NCBI RefSeq assembly: GCF_037975245.1
Contig: NC_092565.1
Coordinates: 10,718,499-10,782,498, forward strand
DNA: 64,000 bases
Direction of reading: 5' to 3'
DNA from: Apostichopus japonicus
Lineage: Eukaryota > Echinodermata > Holothuroidea > Aspidochirotida > Stichopodidae
In this document: piece by piece, positions 27,091-39,219 of the stretch
How the letters are laid out: every line of letters starts with the position of its first letter
How positions within the stretch are numbered: position 1 is the stretch's first letter
Program-made: the position numbers and the translations under genes
Notes under the pieces: generated by a model
The model's database searches: none
What the model saw: the letters and a program-made list of their open reading frames with translations, nothing else
What the model was told of the DNA's origin: nothing

Positions 27091-28500
27091 ATTCCAACTG
27101 AAATCTGGGATGACAAATCGACTTAGAAAAATCCGAGCTGCATGTACATGCATGGTCTTTTGCTCAAGAACATTCCCGATATTATTGCAAACACTGGACT
27201 GACTTTTGCATCTCGCTCTGCCCTATACCCCGAATTTGAAACACATGGTTGATCTCAGCTTTATCCCCTTAAATTAGAGAGAAACTTAAAAGTCTTCTTA
27301 GAGCCTGGTCAATGCCAGATATGATCCCTGTTGAAAAATCACAATTGTTCAAACTCCAGACAGGCCTCTCTCATTTAATGTTCCTCTTTTCAGTTTTGCC
27401 AAAAGCCTCCAGATGATTTCTTACGGCAACTTGATAGTGTGGTGTATACATTCATTTGGTCAGACCAAGCAGACAAGTCGGAATACAATACAAGCTCGAG
27501 TCACTCCAAGATATATGTATGTCGTCCAGTTACAGAGTTGTTGACAATTCATAATCATGGACGTTAAATATGAATCTAAGAGACTGACTTCGGTCAGCTT
27601 GCGGCTTTGATAAGCCATATTAATGAGGCTTCTTCGCCAGTTCCTGCTTGAATGAGAATCTAAACTACATACATATATACAATCATTGGCGATTTTGCAT
27701 GTGGTGGGTGAAGAATGGTGCATATTCCTTCAATATTATGTAAGGTTCTCGAGGTGGCTTGGGTGAAACGTTTGTCAGACGACAACAACAACGGTCATTG
27801 GAAGTGTTTTTTTTATGAGTATAGCATCTTGGACCTTTTGGTGGGAACCTAATCTGGCATTACAATATTAGTATAAGCCTTAAAGATATCGATATTAACT
27901 TTATTAATGAAGTATAGTTACACCTTGGCTTAATGTTGTTCTAGATTCTCCGAGCATGTATCCTTAACAGCAAATTTTGTTGAATCAATTCTGCCATTAG
28001 ATTCAACAACCGTGTAGTCTTTTGGAATGATTGGTATGAGAAAGGTCTCAAGTATATTTGAAAGATATATTATCAGAGAATGGCAATTTTTTCTATCGTT
28101 TATTTTTGTCAATTTCAAGGACAAGTAAAACTTGCTTGCCAACTTTATAGTCTCACTTGTATAGATGTCATGCCATAAGTAAGGGAAAAAAGTATAAGAA
28201 TGGTGGACAGGGATGTTAGTGGTAAAAGTCTTCAAGATGGAGACTCTTGTTAAGCTTGAGACATCCAAGAGGCTGTGTAAAAATGATTCACGACATCTGT
28301 ATCCAGAACCTCTTTAAATCTCCATCTTCTGAAGTGAAGTGGGCGTTCGAGCTTTGATGAGTTCTTTGATGGGATGGCTTCTTCGCGAGTTCCTGCTTGC
28401 AGGAGGATCTAAACTACATACATACAATTTATACATACAACTAGACCGAGGTAAACTTAAGTTTTTTTTTTTTACACAATCACTGTCCACCAGACTCTGG
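27091..28500 (+). mobile_element. Decayed L1-like LINE, reverse transcriptase C-terminal region
   Basis: Broken plus-strand frames read, in order, LYPLKLERNLKVFL, then PVEKSQLFKLQTGLSHLMF, then LFSVLPKAS, then DDFLRQLDSVVYTFIWSDQA (27262-27480). This is the post-catalytic segment of L1/Tx1-type ORF2, usually close to 'GKI..IK....L....LFS.LP....F..L......FIW'. Further on, FWNDWYEKGLKYI (about 28020-28060) fits the later ORF2 region. Several frameshifts and stops show it is dead. A 60-bp direct repeat inside (about 27625-27680 and 28375-28430, CTTCTTCGC.AGTTCCTGCTTG) indicates internal rearrangement. Confidence 0.7.
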
Positions 28501-28791
28501 TATTTTCAGATTTAAGATCCTTTCTAGATATCTTGCCGTTAATAAATTACTCGCTCCAATGGGCATTGTGAACTCGGATCTTTGAACCATTTGTATGGCT
28601 GGATGAGGCTGAAGATATTCAACAAATTCGTTGGGATTGTATTGAAATAGTTCCTTCTTGAGAGGCAGGTCCAGGCTAAGCTTCTTGAGAATGCATGTTA
28701 TCTTACTATAAGGGATATTATTACTTTGAGGGGCTTTTGGATCCTGGCGTTTCAGAATATCACTGATCCTGCAGTGATTCTCCGTGCAGAA

Positions 28792-29051
<260 letters not shown>

Positions 29052-30123
29052 GTAAATGGATAGATAGTAAATCCAGCTACAACGCAATTGTGAGTATTTT
29101 AAAATCATGTCGTGAAGCAGAGAAGTTTATTGCTCTGAAGTACGATACTATATACAAAAGTGGAACCATACGTAGGGATATTCTTAAATGTTAAGGTTTC
29201 TGTATAGCGACATTATCCGCCTTCTGTCTAGGCGTTTCTATATGCATCATTACCAGTGCATTCAAGGTTGTATGTACATTTTGTTTATTTGTGATGTTAT
29301 GTTTTGTTGGTTGTGTTAACTTGATGCAATAACAAATTATAAAACAAAACCCCCGCATACTAGTCATGAACTCTAGAAAGTAAAAATAAAAAACAAGTTT
29401 CATGATCTATGTATATGATCTGTGGCCCCCATTTCATCATAACTGAAAACTTTACAGGAGACCCTCATATTTTGGGCCCTCACGTGACGACAAACATATT
29501 TCTCCTGAATGACTTTGGTAAACCACCATTCAAACGTTAATTTTGTATCCACTAGGTTTCACGAAATTTGGCCAAACGCATTGGAGGGGTAGAATTTCTT
29601 ACGTATGACTAAATGGTAGTCATTCAAACACTGTGGCAATACAAACAAAAAAGTGAGAGAATTTCGGTATAATCGCAAGATCGTTCCAGATTGTATTTCT
29701 ATACCACAATTATTTTGTTGTTGAATGACCCTTTAAAACGTTGGGGTCTTTCAGTTAAAGTGACTGGATCTTGCAGTTTAAATATGCAGAGACTCTTAAA
29801 TCAGTTCCTCAGGTGCAACACAAAACTCAATTGGATAAACGAAAGACCTTTATGGTCGCTAATGATATATTTATAACGTGTTGCAAATTTGTCAGGGACA
29901 AAATAGTGTTAAATGTCAGCCATGGGTAATCTGTTATCCATATGAGGGTAAAAGCACATTTACTGGATGATTTACTACAATTTAAGAAACAATGGGAAAT
30001 ACATTAGCAAATAAGATATGCTAGTGACGTCATTATGAATTAAGCATTTAAAGGAGCGTTCAAGAGATTAAGCATATTAGACTTGAAATTCTGCCCACAT
30101 GTAATCCTAGAAGCCATCATCCA
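29052..30123. other. Intergenic flank left of the CACTA element
   Basis: No supported gene. Short frames (29052-29194, 29691-29876) show no motifs and may be old LINE debris. The last two bases, CA (30122-30123), form the left target duplication of the CACTA element. Confidence 0.4.
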
Positions 30124-30200
30124 CACTGCAAAAACTCCGGTGTTAAAATTTTGGATTTAACTTGTCGGTGTTGAATTCAGTGTTGATTTGACACCAAAGA
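30124..30200 (+). repeat. Left terminal and subterminal repeats of the CACTA element
   Basis: The 14-bp terminal repeat is followed by GGTGTTAAA, GGTGTTGAA, AGTGTTGAT and the inverse GACACCAAAG within 75 bp. These match motifs that are denser at the right end. Confidence 0.8.
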
Positions 30201-30413
30201 GAATGCAATCTGACCTTTAACCTCGTTTAGGTAGAAGTTTCAGCCAATCCCTTTCCAAGTTACTCTCCTTACCGCGTAAATACATTATGTCATAGAAACC
30301 GGGACTCCTAATTGGTCCATAGTAGTTGCAGTAATTATCATATCGATATCGTCGGCAAAGCTGATACTGCCAAAGTAGCGTAAAGCAGACGAGGTGCAAA
30401 CGAAGGGGGAAAA

Positions 30414-33400
30414 ATGCTAATTGTTCGTTTATTTCGAAATGAAGCAAGGAAGGTTGTGGTGTTCAAGGAATTCAGAGATTTGATTGAAACCGGTATGCAT
30501 TCTTTTGGAGATAATCTGTGTATAGCCTATAGGTTTAAACTTTCTCGTGAAAGGATAGGCAATCTACGGAGGCAAGGGAAGGTTGCCTTTCATTACTTCA
30601 TTATAGGCAGATGCCTAACAGACATACGCCTATTGCGTAACTTAGGCCTAGGCTAATTGTTGCCGAAAGCCCTGTAGCCTCTAGAGGCCCAAAGCCTAGG
30701 CCGAGTATTAGATCATGTATAATGTTATATGTCATTGCGTAGAGCTATAGAGCTGGCAGTTTAATTACTACTTGGCCTTGAACAGGGCTGTGTATCACTA
30801 TTATATGGATCACTTTTAAATTAGAGTAATTCTTTCCATTTTACTATTGTGAAATGGAGAGTGATAGTGATACCATAGACCTACTCCATACTCCCCATAT
30901 AGGCCTAGTCTTGAATATAATGCATGTATGATGTAGCCTAGCCCAGTTCAAATGGTCGTTGACGACTTGACCTAGCCTATATGTATAGAGTACGCCCCAG
31001 CTAGTTTAACTTAGCTTAATTAGGCCTACAGTTCTATTGGCCACCAACAAAACTAGGCTAAGACTAGACCAAGGCCCTTAAAGTCGCCTCACACTCATCA
31101 TCACACTGATTATAACGCAGGCAACATAATTTTAAGGTGGGTTCTCAATCGTTTCGTGCTGCGTTAAGCTGCTGTCGAAAGACATAATAAATAAGTTGCA
31201 TTGAATCTCTTGCTGATGAGCATGTCTAATCATCTCTGTGTTCACAAATAGACTTTTTATCTTTAGGCCAAGTACTAGTAGGCTTAAATGAAATTGTTAC
31301 ACTGGAAAGCCATAGGGCATCAAATTTCATGCCTAGTAGTTTGCATCCCTCAATCCACAAGAACATTTTATGCAGATTAAGCCTACACAAAGACCAAATA
31401 TGTGATAGGCTTTAAATGGTTTCCAATATTGCCAATTGATGACAGACTGCATATCTTAGATTAAAAGAATCTATGAAAAGCTTGTTTGTTATGTTGGTTT
31501 TGGCCAACTTTGGACTGCGAAAGGAAGCGTATGTCTAGCGTACATGCTTAGAAAGGCAAAAAAGTAGATCATTTTGAAGCACTGCCACTTCATTGCATAT
31601 TTATATTGTCAATCTTGATTTCCAAAGGAAAACACGTACTGCAGGTCTATGTGATTTTAATGTAGACTTTTTGTGCAAGGCATACGCAGGGTGAACATAT
31701 TGCAGTCTACATAGAACATGGTAGTTTTATTACCGATAAATGTTGGCTAATTGCCTCGTTAGGGCAAATTCATAATAAATCGGCAGTTGGTCACCATTTG
31801 AATTACAAATTCAGACAAATGAAGCCCCAACTCTTTGTCACTATGTTTCTGTTTGTATTCTATCTTGCAAACATGCAATTTGCTGAGAAAAATGACTTTG
31901 AGCATGAGTTAGACATGACCCGCTCTGTGCAGGCCAGCTTAAGGGAGTAAATTTAATGATACATGGTCAAGGGCTGTTAAATTTAAATGCGTACAGACCT
32001 ATTTCAGGGCTAATTCCTAACAAGATAGACCTAATTAATATTTGCATGACTAAATCAAAGTATGGCACTTGCTGGTTTATTCTATTTTCTTTCATATATG
32101 ATACAGCAAAGAAGAAATTCAAAATTGCTGAAGATGTGATACTTGTGGATAAAGAGGATGGAGCAGAGATTGATGAAGATTCTCTTGTACCTCTCCTTGA
32201 AATGGAGCCAAACACAGCCATCATGGTGTTAAAGAGAGGTGAAAAGTGGGGTAAGTGGCAAACAAGGAAGCTACAGACAACGCAAAATACTCTGCTGACA
32301 TGAATAACCAGATGTGTTCCCGATGGGAAAATGTAGGTTATTGTGGTGGGATCTCTGACAACATTTCCTTAAGAAGGAATAAGCCTATACCTTTTGTCAC
32401 AGAGAAGATCCCAGAGGTCCCTCAAAAATGACATTTGTTGTTGTTTTCGCCTCGTTTGGTGGATAAAACCTCAGACTGGCTCTTTGATCCCCAGCATTTC
32501 AAATTGGGAATTTTGTTCAGTTTTCATACCACATTGTGAGTAGTGTGTAAGCATAGTTTATACAGTGGCAGTCACGATCATATGGTCAAGATAACAAGGG
32601 TTAAACGTTGAATTTTGACTACAGTTCATTAGCGTTGTATTGTTTTTTCCATAATTTAGGCGATTCCCACACGTAAAACATAGAAGATTTCAAGAAATGT
32701 CTATGTAGTGAGGGTATATATGCAAGTACAGCAAAACAGATAAGGCTTAATTGCAACTAAGGGGTAGCAGCGCTGCAGCAGTTTTAATGTCTGGTTCTTA
32801 TGACTAGTTCTGTGAAGTTTTGAAATCAATGTGTTACATTACTTGCCATTTTTTGTGTGGTTGTAGGATTGATTACTGATTAACCAATTGAAAAATTTGA
32901 CCGATTATCAGTTCATGGGTTGTTCGAAAATGCACATTCCTATTCATTACAAGAAATGTGTGCACCTATCTCTAGCTATGTGCTAAACATCAGATTTTCT
33001 TTCGTTTAGTATCTCCAGCAGCTGCAAGGGTTAAAATAGACAGCAATTCAGATACTGATGTAATTTCTGAAGAAGATGATACTCAAGATCATGTTAATCT
33101 TCCCTCCACCAGTTCTGCACCTCCAATGAAAAGATTTAGGGAAACAGAAGCAACAACAGATGAGGCAGCTGAGGTAATCACATTTAAACATTTCTTTTAA
33201 TGTTGAGGGCTTACCATTCAATGGAAACCTGCAACCTGGCAAAACATTTGCTCCAATTAGCAAGTTTTGGCATCCTCCTTAACATGTAACAATCTTTGTG
33301 AAAATGTATTGTAATTATTGATAATGCTTGAATCCACATTGCTCCCAAAGACTTTGGATATAGCATGAAATAACTCAAGAAGCAGTTATACATTGGTGAT

Positions 33401-36400
33401 GGATTTGGGGTTTGACATCTTGACTGAACAGAAATATTACTTTTGAGATGTTTCAAATTTGCTATTAACTTGCAAGATTCTGAACAGACTATAACCTAAG
33501 AAACTGATGTAGCCTTAAACATTATGGGTTGAGGTGGGGGGGGGGGAGGGTGTCACCAATGTAACCTATGAATGGATTTGGTGGGAAAATGAGTGGGACT
33601 GACGTTTAGATGCTCGGGAGATCTCCTGCAGAAGTTAACTCTGGATTTGGAATGGTCTTTGGTTATCCAATTAGGATTTCAAAGGACTTTAAAAAACAAT
33701 ATTACTAATATTAAAATAAAAAGAATGAAGGTCTTTTACTAATTTATGTTACAAAAGCTCTGATTATGAATCTCTAAAGTTCATTACAACTTTCAAGAAT
33801 CCTTGTATTTTTTTCTACACTTTATTAAAGCTCATAAGGGCAGTTCTTCAAAAAAGTGCAAGTGGGGCCACTGTTTTAGCTGAATACAGAGCCCAAAAGT
33901 GTCTGAGCGAAAAGTCCAGGAGATTGTTGGTAAACATTGTAGTTGCTAACATGATGGAAGTACATGGGTAAGTTTTTTTTTTTGTAGTTGTAAACATAGA
34001 AAATCATGATTGCTGCAATGAAATGTTTAAAACTTTAACGTGTCTATGAACATGGATTAATTGACACTTGTTGTAAGTATGTAAGTGCTCCATTGATGAA
34101 ACATTTAGATGGTCAACCCATGAAGATAGCTGGAAAATTGGAGTGTGGCAGTAGCAATCTCTGGCTGCCACACTTGTGTCAATTTTCAACCAGGCTAATT
34201 GGTATGTGCCCGTTACAGAATTGAATCCCGGTCAAAATTGATGGCAAAATTTTTACCCATTTTTGTGTGCTGACAAGAAAACAAATCTTGGATCCTTAAA
34301 ATCTTGGATCCTGACACGCCCAAACAGAACTTTGCATAATTTTGAACCAATCGTTTTAGCAATGCAGTGGCTAAATTGAGGACCTAGGGAAAACAAATTC
34401 TCAACTTTTGACTTTTGTCTCAAAATTTTGACCTTTTCACCTCACAGTATGAGTGTTCTTGTCAAAACTGTAATTTTACTCAGTCAAAATTGTGGCTTCT
34501 TGTCTGGGAATTTTGACTTTTCAGTACACAATCTTACTATCTCAAACTTTTGGACTTTGGTATCAAACTGTTGCCTTTTCATCCCAAACTACTGACTAAT
34601 TTCTATCAATTTTGACTTAATAAGTTATCATAATGACTTGACCTTTCTCTCTCAAAATTTTCACCTATTTATCTTACAACAGAGTTACTTTTTGCTAAAA
34701 TTGGTTCATATGTCATATTTTCAGATAAATTACACCCTAACAGTTATAGGAGATCTTTGAAAGCTAGTGTGGTGTAATTGAGACAAGCAAATCAGAGATC
34801 AGACCCTTCAGGATATCAGATCCTGATGTATTTACCAGTGTAAATTATGCATATCAGATCCAGATCAGAGCTCCTAATTTAGAGCTTGAGAGCGACCAGG
34901 ATTAACTGCAGATCAGTACCACGCTTGAGATCAGTTCCCTCTTTTTTTTTTTTTTTTAATGTAAACAAGGTTGAGTGGTGACCATTCAACAAATTATTAG
35001 CCGAAGATTCAAGGACATACAGTAGCTGTTTTGTCGACAGGATAGTTAATAAATTCCTGTTTCTTGATCTCGTGAGGGATCTTAGTAAGTCAAAAGATCC
35101 AATATTAATACCCCACATTTCAAGGGGAGGGGGAGTCTGTTGCTTTGTCAGATCTGATCCTGAGCTGGGGATCCATTGTAAACTTGGCCTTAAAGATGTG
35201 CTGCATTGGCCTCAAAGTAAGCACAATAATAGAAAAAATGTGTTTCCTTTCAAGGACAGTGATGTGACATGTATCAACCATTGAACACCAGGTATTGCTT
35301 TTCATTCTAAATATTCTCCACAGACAATACCATATATGCTGAAAGACACAGGTTATTGAAATTGTGTACACAAATACTTAGTGGGGCTAACCCCGGCAGT
35401 TCAATACATGCTGTTAGAAACTTTCCTAGTTCATAGCATGTTATATTTGGGAGCTGTGACCAATACAGCAGATAGCTGAGCTCCTTTAAAGAACTTTTTC
35501 TCTTCTGTGCAAGAGAATTTCAAGGCCCAGGTTATTAAATTCTGCATTGGTCCATTGTTGTTTTTAAGACATACATAACATTTGAACTGGCCATTATTGC
35601 AGGTTTATGGCAGATTTGTGGTGAGAGAAAAGGGCCTTTAAATAATCACTCATTTAATAAGGCAAACATGTAATACACTTATATATTTTTTATCCCTACA
35701 TCTACCATCACAGACGGACACCACCAACGGTCACAAAAAGAAAATATGCAGTTGGTATTGTCAACCTGTTTGAAAACCTTAAAGACCCATACACACCAAC
35801 AGGTCATGTAAGTAATGAATTTAAATAAACTGCAGGACTGAGGACCCAAGACCCCCACCAAGGGTTTTGTGGCTTTAGCACTTGCTGTCATAGGGACATT
35901 ATTGTAAATTTTGGAACCATACTTCAAAGCAGTTGTTCTGCAGTTTCATAGTTTAACATTAATTGCAGGGAAATAGCATACATGTATAGGAGGAGAAATG
36001 GTTTGTCTAATGCAGGGCCAGTCAAATATTACATTATAGGTATCATGATCCTTCCAGGGCAAGAGGAGAACTTTTTTCTCACTTAAAATGTTGGGACATG
36101 CATGATTTGGAACTGGACATTGCCATGGAAAACATTTCATCCCCCCCCCCTCTGCAATTCTTCCTCTAGACCCCCATGACTTTAGTAGAAGTAGAGGAAG
36201 TTGTGGTTAAAGGTCTCTTGTATAAAGGGCTGTAGTTTTGCTAGTTCAAACTAAAATTACTGCCACATACTCATAATTTCTGAGAGTGTTTTTGATGGTA
36301 AAGATGTCTTGGAAGCTATTTCTGAAAACTGCTAGCAATTTTCAACCTACAGCTTAACTTGGGAAATGACATTAAGAACTGGATAGTGGTACATAAAATG

Positions 36401-39219
36401 AACCACTGCTAGTTAACTAGGTACATTTCACTTTTATTTTCAGGAAGCTTTTTATGATGATAGAACCAATACAGGATTCCTTGCAGCAAGGATAAAAAAC
36501 GTCAATAGAGGAGAACGTCGTTCTGAACAATCAACCATAACTCCAAAGGACCCTGCCTGCAAACATGATGGAGGCCCCATGCTTAAAAGGGCATTACCTG
36601 CTGTGTCTGATAACCTGCAATCTGAAGATAACACTACAGCAGATGTAAACTGGATGAAACATACCCCTGCTGTATCCACGGATTCTAATTTGGTCTTTGA
36701 GAAGATGAAAAATACTCTATTAGTGAGGAGAAACATGGTCAATGCTATGAATTCAGCAGGGCATATAATAGAGGAATTTCCACAATTCAAGATTACTCCA
36801 GGCCTTGTGAGTACGACACAAAGTATTCTGACTGGTGTCATGTATGCAATTAGACTGTGGATTGCATGCATTTACAAGTGTGCGGGGGGGATATGTCTGT
36901 CATGGGGTGAAGAATGGTAGATAGTTTCCATCTATGCCTGCATGGTCACTGATGAGTGATCTCCACAGTTCATGAGCAACCTATTCTTGAGCTGCATTCA
37001 GAGCTCTACAACAATATCAGCTAGTAAGACTCAAAATAACAAAAAATAATGGACAACCTCATGGCAATAAAAAAATGATGTTCAGCAATTTTTGGAACTC
37101 CATGAAAGATTTATTTCCAGCTTTTTGTGTAGACAAAAAACACAAGCTGTCAGTTTTGCCAGCCATAACCAATGCATTCTTCCTCCTGTGTAACAATAAA
37201 ATGCTAAAGAAACTTCATTGTGATCCGTTTTTGGTATGTAAAGTAAATCCTGTAATTTTCTTGCTTGCAGATTGAACAAGACTTCAGATTATTGTTTCCA
37301 GAGGAATACCCAAAGCTACTGGAACAGTGGCCTCTCCTTAAGCAGAAAGTTATTGCTCTTGCAAGAAAAAGCACCGATAAAGGCACCACTGCTGAGCTGC
37401 TGGCAACAGTGGACCGTGGACCATGTGAGGATTTGGAGTTGGGAAGTAAGTAAACAAAGATGCTTCACTTCATCCCCTCTCCATCCCCTACATCACCAGT
37501 TGACACATGCAGAGCTGGTGGAATTGACTTTGTTGCATTACACTCATTACTCAGAGGATGGTGATCAGATGCCATTGTTTATTAATTGATACTGGTGCAG
37601 TACCCGCTGATGTGCTGAAGGCCACTTGAAATCTGTCAAGTGGAGTGAAAGCCCATAGTCTGTCCAATTGAAATCATGTGACTGGTTTTAAATGCATGAG
37701 GAAATCTCCATGATCATCTATAAATATTAAAGCTCACAAATAATATTCCCCCATTAAAATTAAGATAATTCTAAGCTTAAGAGAGCAACATCAGCTCAGT
37801 TCTCAAGTAGAATACAAATGGGGGGGGGGAGGGGGTATAAGAAACAGCCAAATTATGGAATAAGCATGCCACAGGGAGCTGCATGAAAAACTATCCAACA
37901 GCTAAAATATTTACAGCTTTCCAATGGCTTAGTAACAGTATTTTTAGAAAGCAAATTATCAATACTTGAGTTACTACCTCAGGTTATTAGGTTATGCATA
38001 AAAAGTCTTAATCTTCCTAAAACATGTATATTCTTACTTTTGCAGCTTGTGGTTGATAAATTCCAAACAACAAAAAGATCATTTAACTGAACACTAAGTG
38101 CCATGTCTCTTTAATTAATTACCTTTTCATTTTAATTTCTTAGGCTGGGACAAAGAGACCGCTACCATACTGCTGGTGCTCTGTCTGTTACCACCTGCCA
38201 ACCATGGACGTACTGGAGTGTCAAAATTGCCAGTGATTAAAGCAGTGGACTTTCTCATTCAGTTTGAAAAGGTTTGATAATTTCTGTGTTAATGTATTGT
38301 GCAGGGAGGATATTGGTGAACATAGCACTGCTAGTAGCTCCTTCAAGATCAGCAGTATTGGCCTCAAGTATAGCATGCTGTAATTGTAAAAGTTTGATAT
38401 GATTATGAAATCAATTAACCTGCTACAGGTGCAAACTGACCTGCCTGCACTGCCTTACAGTGATACGAATAGTAGCTATAGTGTGCAAACAATTACCCCA
38501 AACAACTTAACCCAAGTATCCATGTGCCTTTGCACAACCCAAGTCTAAAATGGCCATTTATTTTATGTGGCCAATGACTGATATTACTTGCAACCAAAAT
38601 CTTATGACTTTTGTCAGTGGTGTAGTTCCTCCTGTTTCTGAGGCACCAGATTTGATGACCATTGTACTTAAAATATTCCTGTGAACATTTCTTCTGCAGT
38701 GCAAAGATATTATGGAGCACTGCACCATAATAACTGTGAGAACTGTCTGGATGTACTATTGCAAACTTATAGCTCTTTTAGCCAGCCAGTACTGATGAGC
38801 TTAAATGCAGAACAGTTTTACCATTACTTGAACTTAAAGATTGCATTTTGTAGGTTTCATTTCTTATAATTTATTACTGTGCTGTTGTGTTGTCTGCTTT
38901 ACAGAGTGGATGTAGTATTGATGCTTTCTTGGAGAACTCCTCAGCCATGCAGCCGTATATCCTGGCACTTGGACCAACCAAAAGCAGCATATCACAGTAC
39001 TTCATTGTTGTAGACCATCTTGCCTTACCCTGTGCGGCACATGATGCTTTAGGGGCATTTGATGCACTATTTAAGAGTCACTATGTGTTTGGCCTCCACT
39101 ACAGTAAGCATCTCCTTAACTTTTGGACATTTCTTCAAACTACAGTCTATGGAATAGATATCAATAATACTCATCAGACACCACGTGTGAGGGCACTTCG
39201 ATCGAAATTGCAAGAATGA
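30414..39219 (+). CDS. CACTA-borne CIDE-N-like / SAMD3-like protein (9 exons, 532 aa)
   Basis: Exons: 30414-30492, 32107-32250, 33010-33173, 33831-33967, 35714-35807, 36444-36806, 37271-37445, 38144-38271, 38905-39219 (TGA). All are GT-AG, phases 1,1,0,2,0,0,1,0 join without a break, and the total is 1599 nt. Residues 1-75 resemble a CIDE-N (CAD) ubiquitin-like fold: MLIVRLFRNEARKVVVF, then VILVDKEDGAEIDED, then MVLKRGEKW, close to the family's 'LVLEEDGT.VD' and 'KGQKW'. Residues 76-130 are acidic and serine-rich. From 131 the protein resembles SAMD3-like animal proteins: EKSRRLLVNIVVANMMEVHG, KYAVGIVNLFENLKDPYTP, TGFLAARIKNVNR, then QPYILALGPTKSSISQYFI and VVDHLALP near the C-terminus. The first intron is typical. 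By position it could be the element's accessory DNA-binding or regulatory protein, which is inferred. A GTAAGC donor at 39104 could give an alternative 3' end. The last donor, GTTTGA at 38272, is weak. Confidence 0.85.
39216..39219 (+). promoter_or_regulatory. ATGA stop/start overlap between the two CACTA genes
   Basis: TGA (39217-39219) ends the upstream 532-aa frame, and ATG (39216-39218) begins the transposase. This four-base overlap is the arrangement used for termination-reinitiation on bicistronic mRNAs. No canonical slippery heptamer is seen between the last upstream stop of the transposase frame (TAA at 39165) and 39216. The coupling itself is inference. Confidence 0.55.

Noticed and set aside
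39165-39219. Programmed -1 frameshift joining the accessory protein and the transposase
   Set aside because: No canonical slippery heptamer lies in the open window; the ATGA overlap is a simpler explanation.
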